Below, piece by piece: positions 33,799 through 47,503 of a DNA stretch of 64,000 nt. The notes below the pieces were generated by a model. That model saw only the letters and a list, made by a program, of their open reading frames with translations, ran no database searches and was not told the origin of the DNA. The position numbers were made by a program, and so were the translations under genes. Source of the stretch: Isoetes taiwanensis (Eukaryota; Streptophyta; Lycopodiopsida; Isoetales; Isoetaceae); NCBI GenBank assembly GCA_021234155.1, contig JAJEKV010000047.1, positions 6,847,071-6,911,070 of the forward strand. The letters run 5' to 3'. The first letter of the stretch is position 1. Every line of letters begins with the position of its first letter.

Positions 33799-36700
33799 TT
33801 TTTTTTTTTTTTTTTGAAGGATGAAGTTATATTAATTAATTAAACACAACGTACAGAGGATGCGATGAAGGGAAACACTCGTCCAAGTAAACAAACTCAG
33901 ATGGGTCCCACATATCACATGACCAGATTACCCTCAAGGGAGGAATGCACCCTGACCATCCACAATGTGAAGCGTTCTTTCCCAAATAGCTGCTTTGAGT
34001 TGCTCTTTCTGCTTGGACACTAGGTAGGACATGTACAACTTAAACCTCAGGCGTGGGATCAATGCCTCTGGTTGCATCTCTGCATTCCTAAAGACCTTCA
34101 AACATCACCTCTTCTATATGATCCACAACAATCATGCCTTACAAAGTGAAAAGCTAACTTGTTTATCCGAGGCGATCTCGTTGGATAAGTACCCAGAAGG
34201 ACCTTTTGACTATGCAGTGAGGATTGGAATAATCCTTGCACCTAGCACGGCTGGATCTTCGAACAAAGAAACATGCAGTGGTCCACAGTATCCGAGAAAA
34301 GCCTACACATACGCACTGATGGCTTTATCCTGTGGACCTAGGTGTTCACCCTCAGGGAGCAACGTACAATTTGCCATAGAAAGGGGCAAGACTTTGTGGT
34401 TGCAATAAGATTCCACATCCACTTCTACATTTGACTCCAAGCATCTCCTGGGACTTGTAAAGCCCAATCATCTGAGGGCGGGAGTTCATCCTAAACAGCA
34501 AGAAGACGATAGCATGACTTGACAAAGCTAGCAGGGTCAATGCGTGGATTACAGTGCTATACGGGCCCAATGTTTGTGGGGGAAGAAGCGGAAGAATATT
34601 AGCCACACGAGCCCATATCATCATATCTGACTCCTTGAGGTGAAATCTGTCACGGAATAGCTGCCAAGGCGCTAGCTGATTATCATATACCAATCTCCCA
34701 AAGAGCAAATCCCATGCACCACCTCCGCTGAATCAGTGGATCAGTATCTGAGGCCAGTATGGATGACATCGCACTTGGGGCAAGTGGGATCCACCATGGC
34801 AGCGCAGGCAGCTGAATATGTGCTAAGGAGTCAATGTCAAACAGTGGGCGAACATGCTTGCAGGCACTAAGAAGACCTTTCAGGAAAGGAGAGGCATAGG
34901 CATAGGGTTTGATCTCAACAAATAATGCCCACGACAGACGCACATGGACTGTGGGCTTTTGAAACACCTCAGAGTGAGGCAGAGATTGATGAAGCAGGCA
35001 CATCCCCGGAGGTCAACCTCATTCCTAAGAATTTTCCAGATGAACTTGGAGATCAGAACCTTATTGTGAAGAGAGAGGTCTAAGATTCTGAGTCCACCTC
35101 CCGGCTTTTAGGGCTTACACACATTTCCACCGTGCACTTTTTAACCATGTGGCCTTCTTCATCCCCCACATGAAGTTGCGGACCATGAAGAAGATTTCTT
35201 GTATCTTGCTTTCTGGCACGAGGATTATAGAGGACATGTAAATATACGTGGAGCATAATACGAACTTCGCGGCAGTGTCTGCCATTGAAAGCTTATCACC
35301 CTTCCACCAATTTAGATGACGTCGCAAAGCCACCAAAATCTCCTTCCAAATGCTACTGGCAGAGATGTCGATACCAAACGGAATTCCAGGAAGTTTAGTA
35401 TACTGACCCTGCGGTTGCACACGCCAAGGAAAATCGATTAGGAAGACAGGTGGGGATTGCACTGAAGGCCACAAGGCTGAGCACTTTGCCCAATTCATCA
35501 GGCACCTGGAGGCGATAGAAAATGCATTCAGAAGCTCTTTGGCATTGGCCAGGTTCTCTTCCTCCGCTTATAAAAACAAGGAGTCATCCGCATACTGGCT
35601 TCCAATCTGTTGGGAGCCGTCTTCCATTCTCAAGCCCTCAATGACCCCATCTTTGGAAGCCGGCAGATGCCGCGATCTACATTGAAAATTGGAGAGGGCT
35701 CAGCATGACATAATACCGTGGCTCTGGCAGACGTCAGGAGTTTCGTTACCAGTACCACGAAGCTCATTCCACATCCCAAGGCAAGCATCATCCGCTCCAC
35801 AAATCCCCAACGAATACTATCATAGGCTTTTGCAAAATCCAACTTCAGATAGACTCTGATCTGTTTTATGAGCCCAATGAAGACGGCGGCCACCACATTA
35901 TTAAGGATACATCTTCCCGGGATGAAGCCAGACTACATTGAGTTGATAGAGTCCATCAGAACATCTTGAATTCTCAACGATAGAGCTTTAGCTATTATTT
36001 TGTATACAGAAGAAAGCAACATAATCGGATGCCAATCAGAGATGGAAGTAGGCTCCTTTACTGTGGGAATTAATGATATGCAGCCCCTATCAAGTTTGAA
36101 ATCCAGTGCCTCGGTCTCCATCAAGTTCTCATATGCCTGCTACACCGAGTCTCCAAGCCACTCCCAGTATTCTTGGAAAACATCTATAGGGATCCCATCT
36201 AAACCCGAGCATTTATTTGGTGTCAATGCACGACATGCCTCGTGGAGCTCTTGCTTAGTAAGTGGCAACTGCAACTCCTACTGTTTAGCCCCCGACACCT
36301 TCCGCGTGACCTTGTTAAGAAGGACTTCCTCTATACCATCACTAAACTAATATATCTTCTCTTGAAAGAAGTGAGAGAAATGCTCAAACGTAAATTGCTT
36401 AATATCGGCAGAATCTTGAAGAGTCTCGCCATCAGGTAACTTCAATGACGAGATTGCCGCTGTATATTTCTTTTGTCGAGCTGCCTTAAAGAACATCTTG
36501 GAATTAGTGTCTCCTTCCTTCAGCCAAGTGACACCCCCCTTGACCCTGGCTTGAGAGGCTCTCTTTGTCTCATCAGTCGTGATCATACGCAAAATCTCAT
36601 TCTCACATATACCATCAGATGGCTGGAGCCTGAGAGTGTCAAATTCCCAATACAATGCCTCCAGGGATGCGCATGCTTGCTGCGCCTTTTGCCTTCTGCA

Positions 36701-39430
36701 TGACTTCGCAAATGCCTTGATGGCTGCCAAAGCCTTGACCATGGTTGACATCTCGGAGTCTTTACTAAAGGTGTAGAACCAAATCTGCCGGCATTGCCAT
36801 GAGAAATCAACATCTTTCAAAAATCCAGTGTCAGTTTAAATACTATTCTTGTAACTCTAGCAGGACGGGGACCTGCGGAGATCACTTGTGGAGTGTGATC
36901 CGAAAATGCCGTGGACAAAATATTCTGCCGCTTCAGGTGAGGCACAAGATCCAATATCTGGATGCTGACATAGCATCTATCATGTCTGGCATATGGGCGA
37001 TCCAGACCCATCCATTGATTACATTATGTGAAAGTACGATCGCCAGAAGACTCTGTCAAATGTAAATTGCCAAGGAGCTGCAACCATTGATCTTGTTGAA
37101 AGCCTTGCATCACTTCTGCACCTCGACCACGCCTGCACTAGGTGGATTCCACAATATTGAAATCGCCAACCAATATCCATGCGACCCCCGCACCGAAAGA
37201 CCTGACCTTATTCCTTAAGGATACCCAGAGCGCCCCTTTTTGCCTAGCGTTATTATGAGCATAGACATTAATGACACCCCATTCTTGTGCACCTTCCAAC
37301 CACTTGACAACGACCCAATAGCCCCACTGGTCAGCCAAAGTAAAGGATACCTGAATATGCATCTTCCAGGCGATCGCAGAGCCCCCCTTGGAGGTCCCTG
37401 AAGTGGAAACTGCTGCCGCATATTGAGGGACAAACATATCCAGCAGAGTACGAGCGTCCCCTCTGTGATACTTATGTCTTGAAGACAAAGAATGTCCAGA
37501 TCAAGTTTCTGAATGACCAATGTAACTCTCGTTCGTTTATTTGGGCAGGTGCGGACCCCACACATTCCAGCTTACAAGCTTCTTATCCATCTACTACTGC
37601 GAGGAGGGATCCTTCCGCTGCTTCTTCTTCCTCGCCCGCCTTTCTGGAGATATGGGTCCATGATCTAACTCATAGGGGACTAATGCAAGTGGGTTGTCTG
37701 TGGAAGTGAACTCCACAGGGAGATCAGGCTTGTCAGCCCAAGATCTCAATCTAGCTATCTTGTCAAGAGCCATTGCTTCTGGACTTCCACAGCCACTAGA
37801 TGTCTCTGAGCCAGACATGGATGAAGGGGCGAAGGGAGTATAACCTGAGCACGCCTGTGGGCGTGCTAACTGACCCTACTCTGCCACCTTCTGTAACCGT
37901 TGGATATGTTGCAGACTGTGAGGTACCATATATGAGACCCGCAACTGACCATCACTATCACCATGCCTGGTGGTGATCTGGCGAAGGGAGGGGGCTCCCT
38001 CTGAGAGAGGAGGAAGAGTAGGTGTGGCCTCCTCCACTGGAACCTGTTGTGTGCATGCCTCCACCGCAGCCCGCAGGAGGAGGCATTTGCTCTGAGGCTG
38101 AGATACCAAAGACTCATAAGGACGGGAACATCCGTCTAATTTTCGAACCATTGAGCGGCTTGAGGGGGAACTGAAAATACCACTCTCCACTCTTCACCAC
38201 AACTGATGTGGGCAACACACTATCTCCGGGCAAGGCAACACAGATTTTGGGGGCCCGAACAATTGAGTGCAAGATATGCATCCCTAAACCATTTTCTATG
38301 GCCACCATAAATCCCGGGAGCAAAATGTCTGCTGGCAGATCTAAAATTTGGAACCAGCACGGGATCTTGAGCGCAAAGAGGCTCCGCACTAACAGTCGAT
38401 GTATAGCGCTGATATGTCAGGTAGCACCACCGTAGCAGATCCACGCCACGTGTAACAATCCTCTCTATAGCAATGACCTCATCAAACATGATAAAAAAGG
38501 TTATTACCTAAGAATTTCAGCGATTGGAAGGTGGGGATCTCCAAACGTTTAAAATGAGATTGAAACTAGCCGCTTACTCTTCCCATATCTAGAAAATCAG
38601 TGTAATATACCAAGACCGAGCAGGAAACCAGATTTGCAATCGACTTCATGTGGTGCTAGTGTTTAACGTCGACCACTTTAACTGGAGGATCTCTGGAGAG
38701 GGCCCGAAGTTCCCCCATATTATTCAGATTCAGGAAGGTGAGACCGTCTTCCATGCGGGGTGAATTGATAGGCACTACGGTCTATTTAATCTATTCAGAG
38801 AAACGAGGACGCGAGACTCTTGCCACCGTATCGGTGGTGCGCCAAGCCTGCCTAGTACCTTGCCTCCCCGGCACCTGTGTTGCAAGAAGTGGAGATGGTG
38901 TCTCCCTTATGACCTCTGCATCCGCTACCAGAGGACAAGCTCCTCCCAAATCCGTCGAAGATATTGGCATCAAGAAAGGATCTTCGGATAGCCTAGATAA
39001 TGGTGTTTCTCAAACTTGGGAAGCCGTCTCTAGCGGGGGCATACTACCAGACAGCCCAACATTCACAGATCCAGAGATGGTGATGTGCTGACCACCATTA
39101 CCTGCATTTGTGGATTCCTCAGCAACTGAAGAGACACCGACCATGCCATCTAGCGCTATATCCATGACCTCAAGCTATCACACCTCCTGGACTGAGGCAA
39201 TCTGCAAGCCAGAAGCAGGATGACGACTCCCATATTCTCGCCCTCCTTTGCAAGCCCCTTTGACAGCATAGATGGAACAACCGCAACATCACCCACCCCA
39301 GCTGCCTCAAGCAAAGATGGGCCAACCTGCCGCTGATTTGGGCATGTCGAACAAGCATGGGCACCCTTCTGGGTACCATCGAATCGACCTACCTGGAAAT
39401 CTGGGCTGCCTATGATGCAGTCGGTGTGGT
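33799..39430 (-). mobile_element. L1-type LINE, near full length, decayed
   Basis: The left edge is a poly-T run (33,799-33,815), the poly(A) tail of a minus-strand insertion. Moving 5' on the minus strand: C-terminal region (LAPWQLFRDRFHL, about 34,640), reverse transcriptase with YADD (about 35,590), YLKLDFAKAYDSIRWGF (about 35,850), GCISLIPTVKEP (about 36,080), linker (36,347-36,820), and APE endonuclease pieces (LDLDILCLQD; DFNIVEST, 37,138-37,565). The end of ORF1 lies at 37,594-37,818, and DUF4283-like ORF1 pieces near 38,114-38,490. Many frameshifts and stops. The 5' boundary near 39,430 is estimated from where LINE-like composition ends. The reverse-transcriptase motif-A Asp is kept, unlike in LINE-A. 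Confidence 0.85.
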
Positions 39431-39582
39431 GTTGCCATCTCCAAATTCGGTATAACTAGGCATTGTTTTTTCTATGTTTTGTTGGCTGCGCCTCTTCTCG
39501 CTCTGTCGCAACCCTGCTACCAGGGTATCCGTGCATCATACAACCTGCTACTTATCAGAGTTTTCCATACACAAAATGAAGA

Positions 39583-39655
39583 AATAGAATAGAATAGAAA
39601 TAGAATGATTTTTTAACGTCCACGGAGACCAATAGGCCAATAGAAGGAGAGTTAC
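39583..39655 (-). mobile_element. Orphan 3' end of the TTCTA-tailed LINE family
   Basis: On the minus strand the sequence TTGGTCTCCGTGGACG is followed by an imperfect ATTCT/TTCTA tail. The LINE at 50,380-53,095 ends the same way. Only about 60 bp is present, so it is a very 5'-truncated insertion. Confidence 0.65.
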
Positions 39656-40026
39656 TTCGGCTTGCGATATAATGGAAACTGAGTCAGTAAGAAGGAGATG
39701 ATTTTGCACTTATCAGCGCAATGAGGCAGCCATAGCTCTCGCGAGCCCATCCTCTGTTTAACAAACAACCTTTTTTCATCCACAAACTATAGAACAACTC
39801 TTCTCGATGCTTGCCGCTGCTGTGTGAGATCGGTATCTGCATGTTGATAACTTGGGTTTAAGGAAAAAAATACACTAAGGAAATAGGCCATGAAATAGGG
39901 TGTTCATTGTGAGCCGTTGATTAAGGACTTAAGGACTGGATCTTGACTATTTTAACTAGATGGCACAAGAATGCAAGCATGGGTCTAAACCATTAAGAAC
40001 ATGAAATTAGAAGATGAACTAATAAT
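39656..40026. other. No gene recognised
   Basis: No conserved frame or repeat noticed. Confidence 0.35.
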
Positions 40027-40140
40027 GGGCACTCTAGATGTACGCATTTGTACCTTCGATAAAATACGGCCATTTAAACATATAAAAACTATAGGTAAAA
40101 ACGTATAAAAATACAAAGGAAACCCCATGTTATTATGCTA
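40027..40140 (+). mobile_element. TAGCATAATAACAGGGG-family small element, copy C
   Basis: Starts GGGCACTCTAGATGTACGCA and ends CCCCATGTTATTATGCTA, the same 114-bp length as copy B. It lies outside the T1/T2 nest, so the family moved independently. Confidence 0.7.
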
Positions 40141-41450
40141 GATATTGAAACACATCTTAGAATTGTGGCAAGTATTTTACTTGAAATTTAAATTTGAAGA
40201 GTAGTTTCATGGTCATCCGTATAATTGACTCCGTGTTGCGAGATATAGAGTTGCATTCATGTATCAACCTTCGAACTTTTATTCGAAAAAATCTTACACA
40301 AATAATGCACAAATTAGGCATACTTCCTTACCAAATGTTATAGTCATTGACAGATGATGCAAGATATGAATGGACGCTAGAACAGTGAAAAGGAGAAGCA
40401 AACTTAAAGTGCACTTGATGTTTATATCATATAAAGGTTCCTTGTACCTCCTAGAAACGGTTGCTGTCTTTCTTTAACTCTTGGATCATCCATGCGAATA
40501 TTTTACATCCATGAAAATGTTTTGAAATCAAGTAGGCAAGGCTCATTAATAAGTTCCCAGATTTAAAAGGACCAGTCTCTGTGAAATGGAATTTCCATTT
40601 CTACATTCAGAACATGCTTAATCTATTTTGGGCATTGAAAGGAGTGTTGTACATTTTCCACTTAAGTTGTCAACCTTATGATTGTAGACGTTTTCTTCCC
40701 TTCCTCATTTTCTTAAAAGTGACAACAAGTTATTTAGTAGAGGTATTGTGCTTCTTAAAATAGCAGATGTCTACTAGAGAAGGAACAACTTGTTGACACG
40801 CGATGCACAACAACATTCTACATTGAAAATTTGGTTGACTTGGGGTAGACATCGGGCATTGATCAGGGCTACGTGCAAGTTGGTCATGATGTTGATATTA
40901 GCAAGGCAATCCCCATACCGCGTAAATCTGCGGAATCCAACACCACAAGAGTCAAACATAGACAGACGCTCACGTCTGCTGCACTATTAAACAACCCAAT
41001 TCTGGTAATAGGTCAAGGAGGTACATCAGGCAACATCGCTCACGAAAACCATGATAATTAGGGACATATAATACTGATGAAGGATTGCGAAAGACGACGA
41101 AGAAGACGGACAAGCAGAAAGGGGTGATGGGGAAGAACTTGTCGTGGGATAAACCATCAGAGCACTATGAGAGCATTAAAAAAAACTCCAGGGAGGGCAC
41201 GTTGAGAGGGTGATACATGGGGGGAAGGGAAGGCGAATGGGAGGGCGACACGTGGAGGGAGAAATGACGAGCCCGAAAAAGGGGTTCCCAAAATTCCTAT
41301 GCCAATGCCACCGACAAGGGTAGAACAAAATCTATGCATATTTTCAACGTCCCAAAATAAAGGGCAAGAGGCCGAGCATGGCCATAATTAAAACTACGTG
41401 GCTCGTATTAAAAAATAATTAAATTAAAAAATAAAAATCGACCACGTTGC
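40141..41450. other. No gene recognised
   Basis: Short ORFs on both strands without recognisable motifs. The right part becomes GC-richer toward the SOSEKI promoter. Confidence 0.35.
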
Positions 41451-41986
41451 GCAGTTACCATTACCATAACAGCGCATCCCTGGCCGTCGCCGTCATCATG
41501 ATTCCGTACACCTGACGCAATACGGTATCATGTGAACGCCTTCCCTTTGACTTCACCCCGGCGGCGTAACTGCCCCTACTGCGCGGTAGCCTCCGTCGCC
41601 GCGCCCCCATGCTCCGTCGCCGTAACTGCCCCGTCATGGGGATTCGGACTCATGTAAAGGGCAGGAAAAACAGAGGAGCTTCTTACCTTACCTGGGCATG
41701 CCGGAATCTGCAGACGTCGCCAGAGCTAAGAATTGGCCCATTTTGCAGCTTCGGATGTCTTTCGAGAACTGCCCATTTCGAGCTTTGTGAAGAATCTTCT
41801 CTTTTTTGCCATCCAAATTCGATTAGGACGGATCCAAGGACAGAAAATTTGGGTCCAGTCTGATGTTTGTCTGATCAAATCTGAAGAAATCATTATGATG
41901 ATCCGGCCCTTTCTTTGCAATATGCTTGCGATGAGAAATGGATTTTTGTAATCTGATTTGGGCGGAGTGGAAGCTTTAAGCTTAGC
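41450..41986 (+). promoter_or_regulatory. GC-rich promoter/5' leader region of SOSEKI, with possible uORFs
   Basis: A CG-rich stretch (about 41,480-41,650, many CCGTCGCCG-type motifs) precedes the gene and contrasts with the AT-rich surroundings. An 84-codon ATG-led frame (41,609-41,863) would be an upstream ORF if the transcript starts before it. No clear TATA box, and the transcription start cannot be placed. Confidence 0.4.
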
Positions 41987-43851
41987 ATGGATTCTAGAGA
42001 GCTGCGTACAATCAGAGCAAGTGTTGTGTATTATCTTAGCAGATCAGGGAAAGTTGAACCTCCGCATATGATAGATGTATGGCATCCGTCTGGTCAGGAA
42101 ATGCGATTGAGAGGTAAAATACTCGCATAAACTTCAATTTAGTCATCAAATTTGCACTTGAAAGCATAAGCAGACGAATTAGGATATTGTACCATTATGC
42201 ATTTGATTCTAAGAAGTTCTAATTTGAAGAAGACGATGTTTTCCTTACTTTCAGATGTGAAGGATCGCTTAACATTTTTGCGAGGAAACGGAATGCCTGG
42301 CATGTTTTCATGGTCATACAAAAGGTAGAGATACATAGTGATACATGCATAGTTTAGTTTCAAACATCTGGTTTGAGCTAATGCAACATTTACAGGAGTT
42401 ACAAGAATTCATATATCTGGCAAGATGTATCAGATGACGATTTTGTTGCTCCGATTCGATCCGGCGAGTATGTATTAAAGGGGTCCGAAATTTTGGATAG
42501 AAACGAAGGTATGTAGAGTCAATTTGAGCAGGAAAAGACATACAAAACCATTCTGATTCAGATTTTCCTTTTGTTTTCTATTCCGTTGGACAGAAAAGGT
42601 GCAAAAACAAGCAGCGAATTACTATGTGGATTATGCAAAGCATCCGGAGCTGCTAAACAGAAAGTATAGAGGGGCAGAGACATGGTTGAAAGTGGTAGAT
42701 TGTGCAAAGCCAGCATCTGAAGGCAAAACAGGAAACAACGTGTTGAAGAAACATGCTGTTTTGCCACAGACAAATGTAAATATGTTTCTGCGTTCAAAAT
42801 CCTACCAGGATGCAAAAGAACAAGCCAAGGAAGAAGCTGTGAGCTCAAACAGCCCGCCTCAGAATTCTGTGGATAGTATAAACGAGAATGCACAGGTTCA
42901 GAATCTTCAAAAATGTACCGACATCAAGGTTTACAAAATAAGATCTCCAGCCATAGCCGACGATAGGGTGTGTAATGCTGCAACGCAAACTGAAGAGGAT
43001 AAACCGGTTTCTTCATCACTAAAAAAGTCTAGCAGTTCTGGTGCTAATTCTAAATCTAAGCCAGTTTCTTCACATATTTCTACATCAGAAGACCATTCTG
43101 AGCAGGAAGAAGCAGACGCAAATAAGATCACAAGCAAATCCAAGGAAGTACCAAGTGCAGAAGCAAAGAGCATTGTTAATAAGAAGCATACAAGAGGAAG
43201 GCTTTTGCTGAGCAGGGCTTCAGATAAGGACACACATTTGAATGAAAGGATGAAAAATGGTGGTCCTCCATCTTGGATTTTTTTCCATATTCTGTCATAT
43301 TGTGGAGGAGTAGAAACAAAGGTGCAAGGTGGCCTTCCTCCTTTGACAAAGCAGGAGCAAGTTAGCAGGCAATCAAGTGTGAAGGGCTCAATTTTCCATA
43401 GCTCTTCTGCTGAGGCAAATCTCTGTGTTACACCTCCTAATGTTGTCTGTTCCTCTACTCGCAAATCTGATTGTTTGGATCATGCCATGTTTGTTAGCAA
43501 AGATACCCGTATCAGCAAAATCTCTGCCCGTGTTGACGTTAAGGATATCTTCCCTAGCCTTTGCAGGCAACAGGTGTGCTATCTTTTCCGTTTCTGTACT
43601 AGAAAATTATCCTTTGTTTTTATCATTTTTAGTTAGTATCTCTTTCATCTGTTGCAAGATGCTTTCATGCATTTGTACCAATAATTTTGGTGTTGCATAT
43701 GATTCAGTGTTGAGTATCACAAGTACCTCTGTACTGTCTGATATTGCTTACATATATCTACACATAAGTCACAAGCTTTACCACATCAACCCTGTTACCT
43801 AACACTGTGTTTCATTCTTTCTCATAGGCTCCAAGACAGGAACACTTGTAA
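41987..43851 (+). CDS. SOK: SOSEKI (DUF966) polarity protein, five exons, 437 aa
   Basis: Exons: 41,987-42,113, 42,255-42,324, 42,396-42,508, 42,594-43,573 and 43,828-43,851. All introns are GT-AG and all joins keep the frame. The N-terminal DIX-like domain (residues about 9-105) is well conserved: [59 protein letters not shown] and [12 protein letters not shown]. In SOSEKI proteins it polymerises head-to-tail, which places the protein at polar cell edges. A conserved-looking [10 protein letters not shown] lies in the long, Ser-rich, poorly conserved C-terminal part. The last exon adds only APRQEHL before TAA. The Cys-rich C-terminus found in some flowering-plant members is not seen. The gene looks intact and free of stops; expression cannot be judged. 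Confidence 0.9.
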
Positions 43852-45350
43852 GTTGGACCCTTACTCTGCCAACGATCAGCACAGAAATTTGGAACAGAAC
43901 AGAACAGAGCAGCTTAGATCTGGCTGACAGAATGTATGGGGCTTTCCCAAAAGTCTGTTGATGCAAGTTGTTGGGTATGTTGTCCCCAATTCTTTTATTG
44001 TTGATGTTGGTCTGCATCCCATCAAAGAAGTTGGGTGTAATTAAACCAGCAGGACAAAGATGTCCTGAAGGATTGACTATGGCAAGGCCAGGAAAGAAAA
44101 AATGTGAATAAATTTTACATGGGGGCACGTAATGAATGGAAAGCATTGGTTTTTTAATCCCTTACACTGGGAATTGAAATCTACAAGGAATGTATTGTGA
44201 TTGTGAAGCTATTCTGAGCATATCTTGATCTGGGCGAGTGCTGTTATTCTGGCACAAAAAAATATTTGCTTCAAATCCCAACAAGACTCTCGTCAAAATT
44301 TTGTCTCTTCTACCATATCCCGTCTATTGCAAGCTAGCCCTGTTTCATAATCTTTTCCTCATTCTTCCCGCCTTAGATCCCTGTTTCAAACCTTAAAAAA
44401 TGCATTCTTTCTAGATCCTCTGTTTGAGACCTTAAACAATGCATTTTTTTAGCAGCAGCAGATTCAAACAGAAAGTCACAGCTTTTGGGCCCATAAAAAA
44501 GTCTCCCTTTCCATCATGAGGGTGGCCATGGCAGACATGCCAGAGCTCAAAAGCAATTCCTGAAACCAATTGAATATTACGCATGGTCCAAATGATCTAT
44601 TTGCATTTGAGCAACTAGCCAAGTCCAATTGTTAAGTATTTTTATGCATAAGAAATGCATTGGACTTGGCAGAACTGAAGGACATATCTATGCAGGACAA
44701 TGGATTGGGGCCTGCTGCTTGATTAATGGCAGCATTTATCTAGTATATCTAGTACAGGTTACGTAAAGATTTACTGTTTTCTACCTTTTACATCGTCACC
44801 AGAGTATAGATTCTATGTGGTGCAGAGACCCTATGGCACTAGGGGTATATTTACTTGGATTGGTTAAATCGACCAAACTACAATGTTCTTCATTTAAGGA
44901 CCATTTAAGGCAGGGAGGACAACAAAGAGGCAGGGTTTTTGCATTAAATGCCAAGCTTGTCCTTTTTCTATACTGTCACCATGTACCGCTCTTGCTTCAA
45001 CTTCAATACAAACCTGGCGTTACAGAGTTGTATCTAAAAAAAAGAAAATGGAAGATTTGCATTCCTATTCCTCTTACATTGCTGTGCATTTAGAAGCCTT
45101 GATTTTCTTCTGAACTCTCAGCTTTTCAGCTTTTGCTTATATTGTAGATATATAGGTATACCATTTATTCAGCCATACCTAACTCCTATGTAAGTTGCTA
45201 ATACCATTCGATTTGCCTCATTTTCCATGTGGGGTTGCTTCCAATAAAAGCATGTCCATGGTGAGGTTTATATTGTACCTAATGTAATGTCCTTTCCTAG
45301 CCTTGACCCATATGGCATAATTTCACACTTTTGCTTACCTACTTGCTACG
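43852..45350. other. Probable SOSEKI 3' UTR, then no gene recognised
   Basis: AT-rich. The repeated phrase CCCTGTTTCA(T/A)...ACCTTAAA(A/C)AATGCATT occurs twice near 44,340-44,445. No conserved coding signal. Confidence 0.35.
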
Positions 45351-45369
45351 CTTGAGTTGACTTCTAAGG

Positions 45370-45640
45370 GTGTAAGTGCCTTTCATGTGGCCTCCTCTTG
45401 ACCCACATACAAAGATGCATCACCCACTAACCCCCCATAAACTTCATTTAAGTTGGCCTCTAACATCATTAAAGTGTTGTCATGAGTTGGCCTCTTTCAA
45501 TCCTGACTTGCTTAAGGGTTTAGAGTGCCTTGCCTTTCATGTGGCCTCCTCTTGACCCTTCGAAAATGATACTCTGGTCATCCACTAACCCTCACTTATT
45601 ATCTATTTAAGTGTCATAAGTTGGCCTCTATCACTCTCAG
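45370..45640. repeat. Degenerate tandem repeat, about 165-bp period
   Basis: Two units share GTGCC...TTTCATGTGGCCTCCTCTTGACCC and CCACTAACCC, followed by AAGTTGGCCTCTA. Noncoding. Confidence 0.65.
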
Positions 45641-46555
45641 TTTAAATACATGGCCAGTTGTGGCATGATCCTACTTATATCAAGAAGAATTGTTCTTGAT
45701 CTAATTTCCCATCCGTAGCTATCCTGATGTGGAATGTGTTGTCGTTGTGCAGAGGCTCCATGTCACTTGCACTGTAGGATCATGTCAAACTAGGCGCAAA
45801 TTGGCTAGTCTCACCTTCTTTTGTACGAAAATAACAATGACAAACAATCTCAAGCCAAATTAAATCCATAGCATAGAAAGAGTGTGAGAATACGAGGGAA
45901 GCAAGACATTAAGCCATTCTAAGTATATCATTGTTTTACCAATTACATCATGCACCATATGCTAGACAAGTGTGGGGATAAAAGATCTCATTTGGCATGT
46001 GGTCTTCATCACGCATGCCTTTAGAAAGAGTGGAGACAAACTTGAGACGTAGTTTGCTAGAATTCTCAATCCCACGTTGTCTCTAGTGGCTATTGTTGCA
46101 GACATTTGTATCTCTAGATGTGACCCAAATGACAAGGAAGTTTGCAGTTAAAATAATTATTTCAATTGTGAATGTACACATGCACATACATTTTCCCGCT
46201 GCAACAAATAAAGGGTAGGGAAATTGAAGGAAAATAAACAAAAGCTCTATCAAGTAACATTTTTTTTTTTAGTTGCACACTACCATCCTCAAATGGTAAA
46301 ATACAAGCGAGATCCTCATGAATCAAGAACCAAGATAAATGACACCAATGAAGATATGTACATGCATCCATACGTAATGAGCATTAGGCTTAAATTATGT
46401 CATTATTCCCTTCAAATTATAGCACGTAACTGTGCTCCGAGTTTTGCGGAGCGGCGCCGCTTGCTCTGTTCTAGCATGCCGGGTTCTTTCTTGCACAGTG
46501 CAAGCTATGGAGTGCACTTCCGGCTGCCAGGTGAGCTGAGAAGGTTATTCTTTTG
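45641..46555. other. No gene recognised
   Basis: AT-rich. No motif recognised on either strand. Confidence 0.35.
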
Positions 46556-46564
46556 CCAGAACTG

Positions 46565-46765
46565 AGATGAGATGTCGGATTTGCCAGAGCTGAGATGAGA
46601 TGTCGGATTTGCCAGAACTGAGGCACAGATCTCCATTCTCAGCCTCAAAATCAAAACGTAAGTATTCTTTTGCAAGTTATTCTTTTGCTAGGATGTCGGA
46701 TTTACCGGAACTGAGGCACAGATCTCCATTCTCAGCCTCAAAATCAAAACCTAAGGGTTTCGTCT
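46565..46765. repeat. Tandem duplication of a short exon-like block
   Basis: GATGTCGGATTT(G/A)CC(A/G)GAACTGAGGCACAGATCTCC... occurs at about 46,602 and 46,692, with a shorter partial copy at 46,570. Each unit reads MSDLPELRHRSPFSASKSK and is followed by AC(G/C)TAAG. The peptide is not recognised. Confidence 0.6.
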
Positions 46766-47489
46766 CAACTGCTCAACCTGCATTTGTGGAAGGCCACTCA
46801 ACCTGCTATTGTTGAAGGCCGCTAAACCTGCTTTTGGTGAAGGCTGGATAAAATCTTTGAAGTTTGATAGAAAGCCATCGAATCCCCTGCCTCATGAACA
46901 CAATATTCAACTAGTTTTCTTCTCCTAATCCACTCCTTAAGCATCTATTTTGTTCAACAGACCATTTCTTGAGCTAAAAATCTCTTCAACAAGACCATTT
47001 CTTGAGCAAAAAACTGAAAAAGGAGATTAAATAGACCAAAACAGGGGATTCAAAGCCTGAACAAGGGCGATGGACAATTAAGAAAATCTCAGGCACAACA
47101 GGGGTGTGGAAGTTTAAGCCTAATGGTCATTACGCTTGCTAGGACTCGAGGCTTTACGGTTGTGAAAGACATGCTAACTCATTCAGGTACCATTCTCATA
47201 CACTACCATTCTCCCGTTATTTCAATTCTAGTGTAGCTACAACATGTTAATAGATCATGCTGAAAACAGCAATACTGCAGGACCTTCATGCATTTTCAAC
47301 TAGGTTATGTAGCGTATACCGAAACAAGGGCTATGTGGCAAGTTGAATGAATGATTGTTCAGGAGGCGAAGCCTTATCCTGGCTTATCTAAAATTCAAGA
47401 TAACTCCCGCCACTTTACATGTTTTTCTCGTATCTCTTTTGAATGCAGCGTTCTTCTGTGTTTATTTTATTAATGAACAAGTGTTGTTG
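46766..47489. other. No gene recognised
   Basis: AT-rich. Includes a repeat of AGACCATTTCTTGAGC at 46,959 and 46,990. Confidence 0.35.
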
Positions 47490-47503
47490 AAGTTTTCCAT
47501 ACT

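Noticed and set aside
43388-43570. Minus-strand ORFs under SOSEKI exon 4
   Set aside because: Shadows of the coding exon, whose frame and splice sites are clear.
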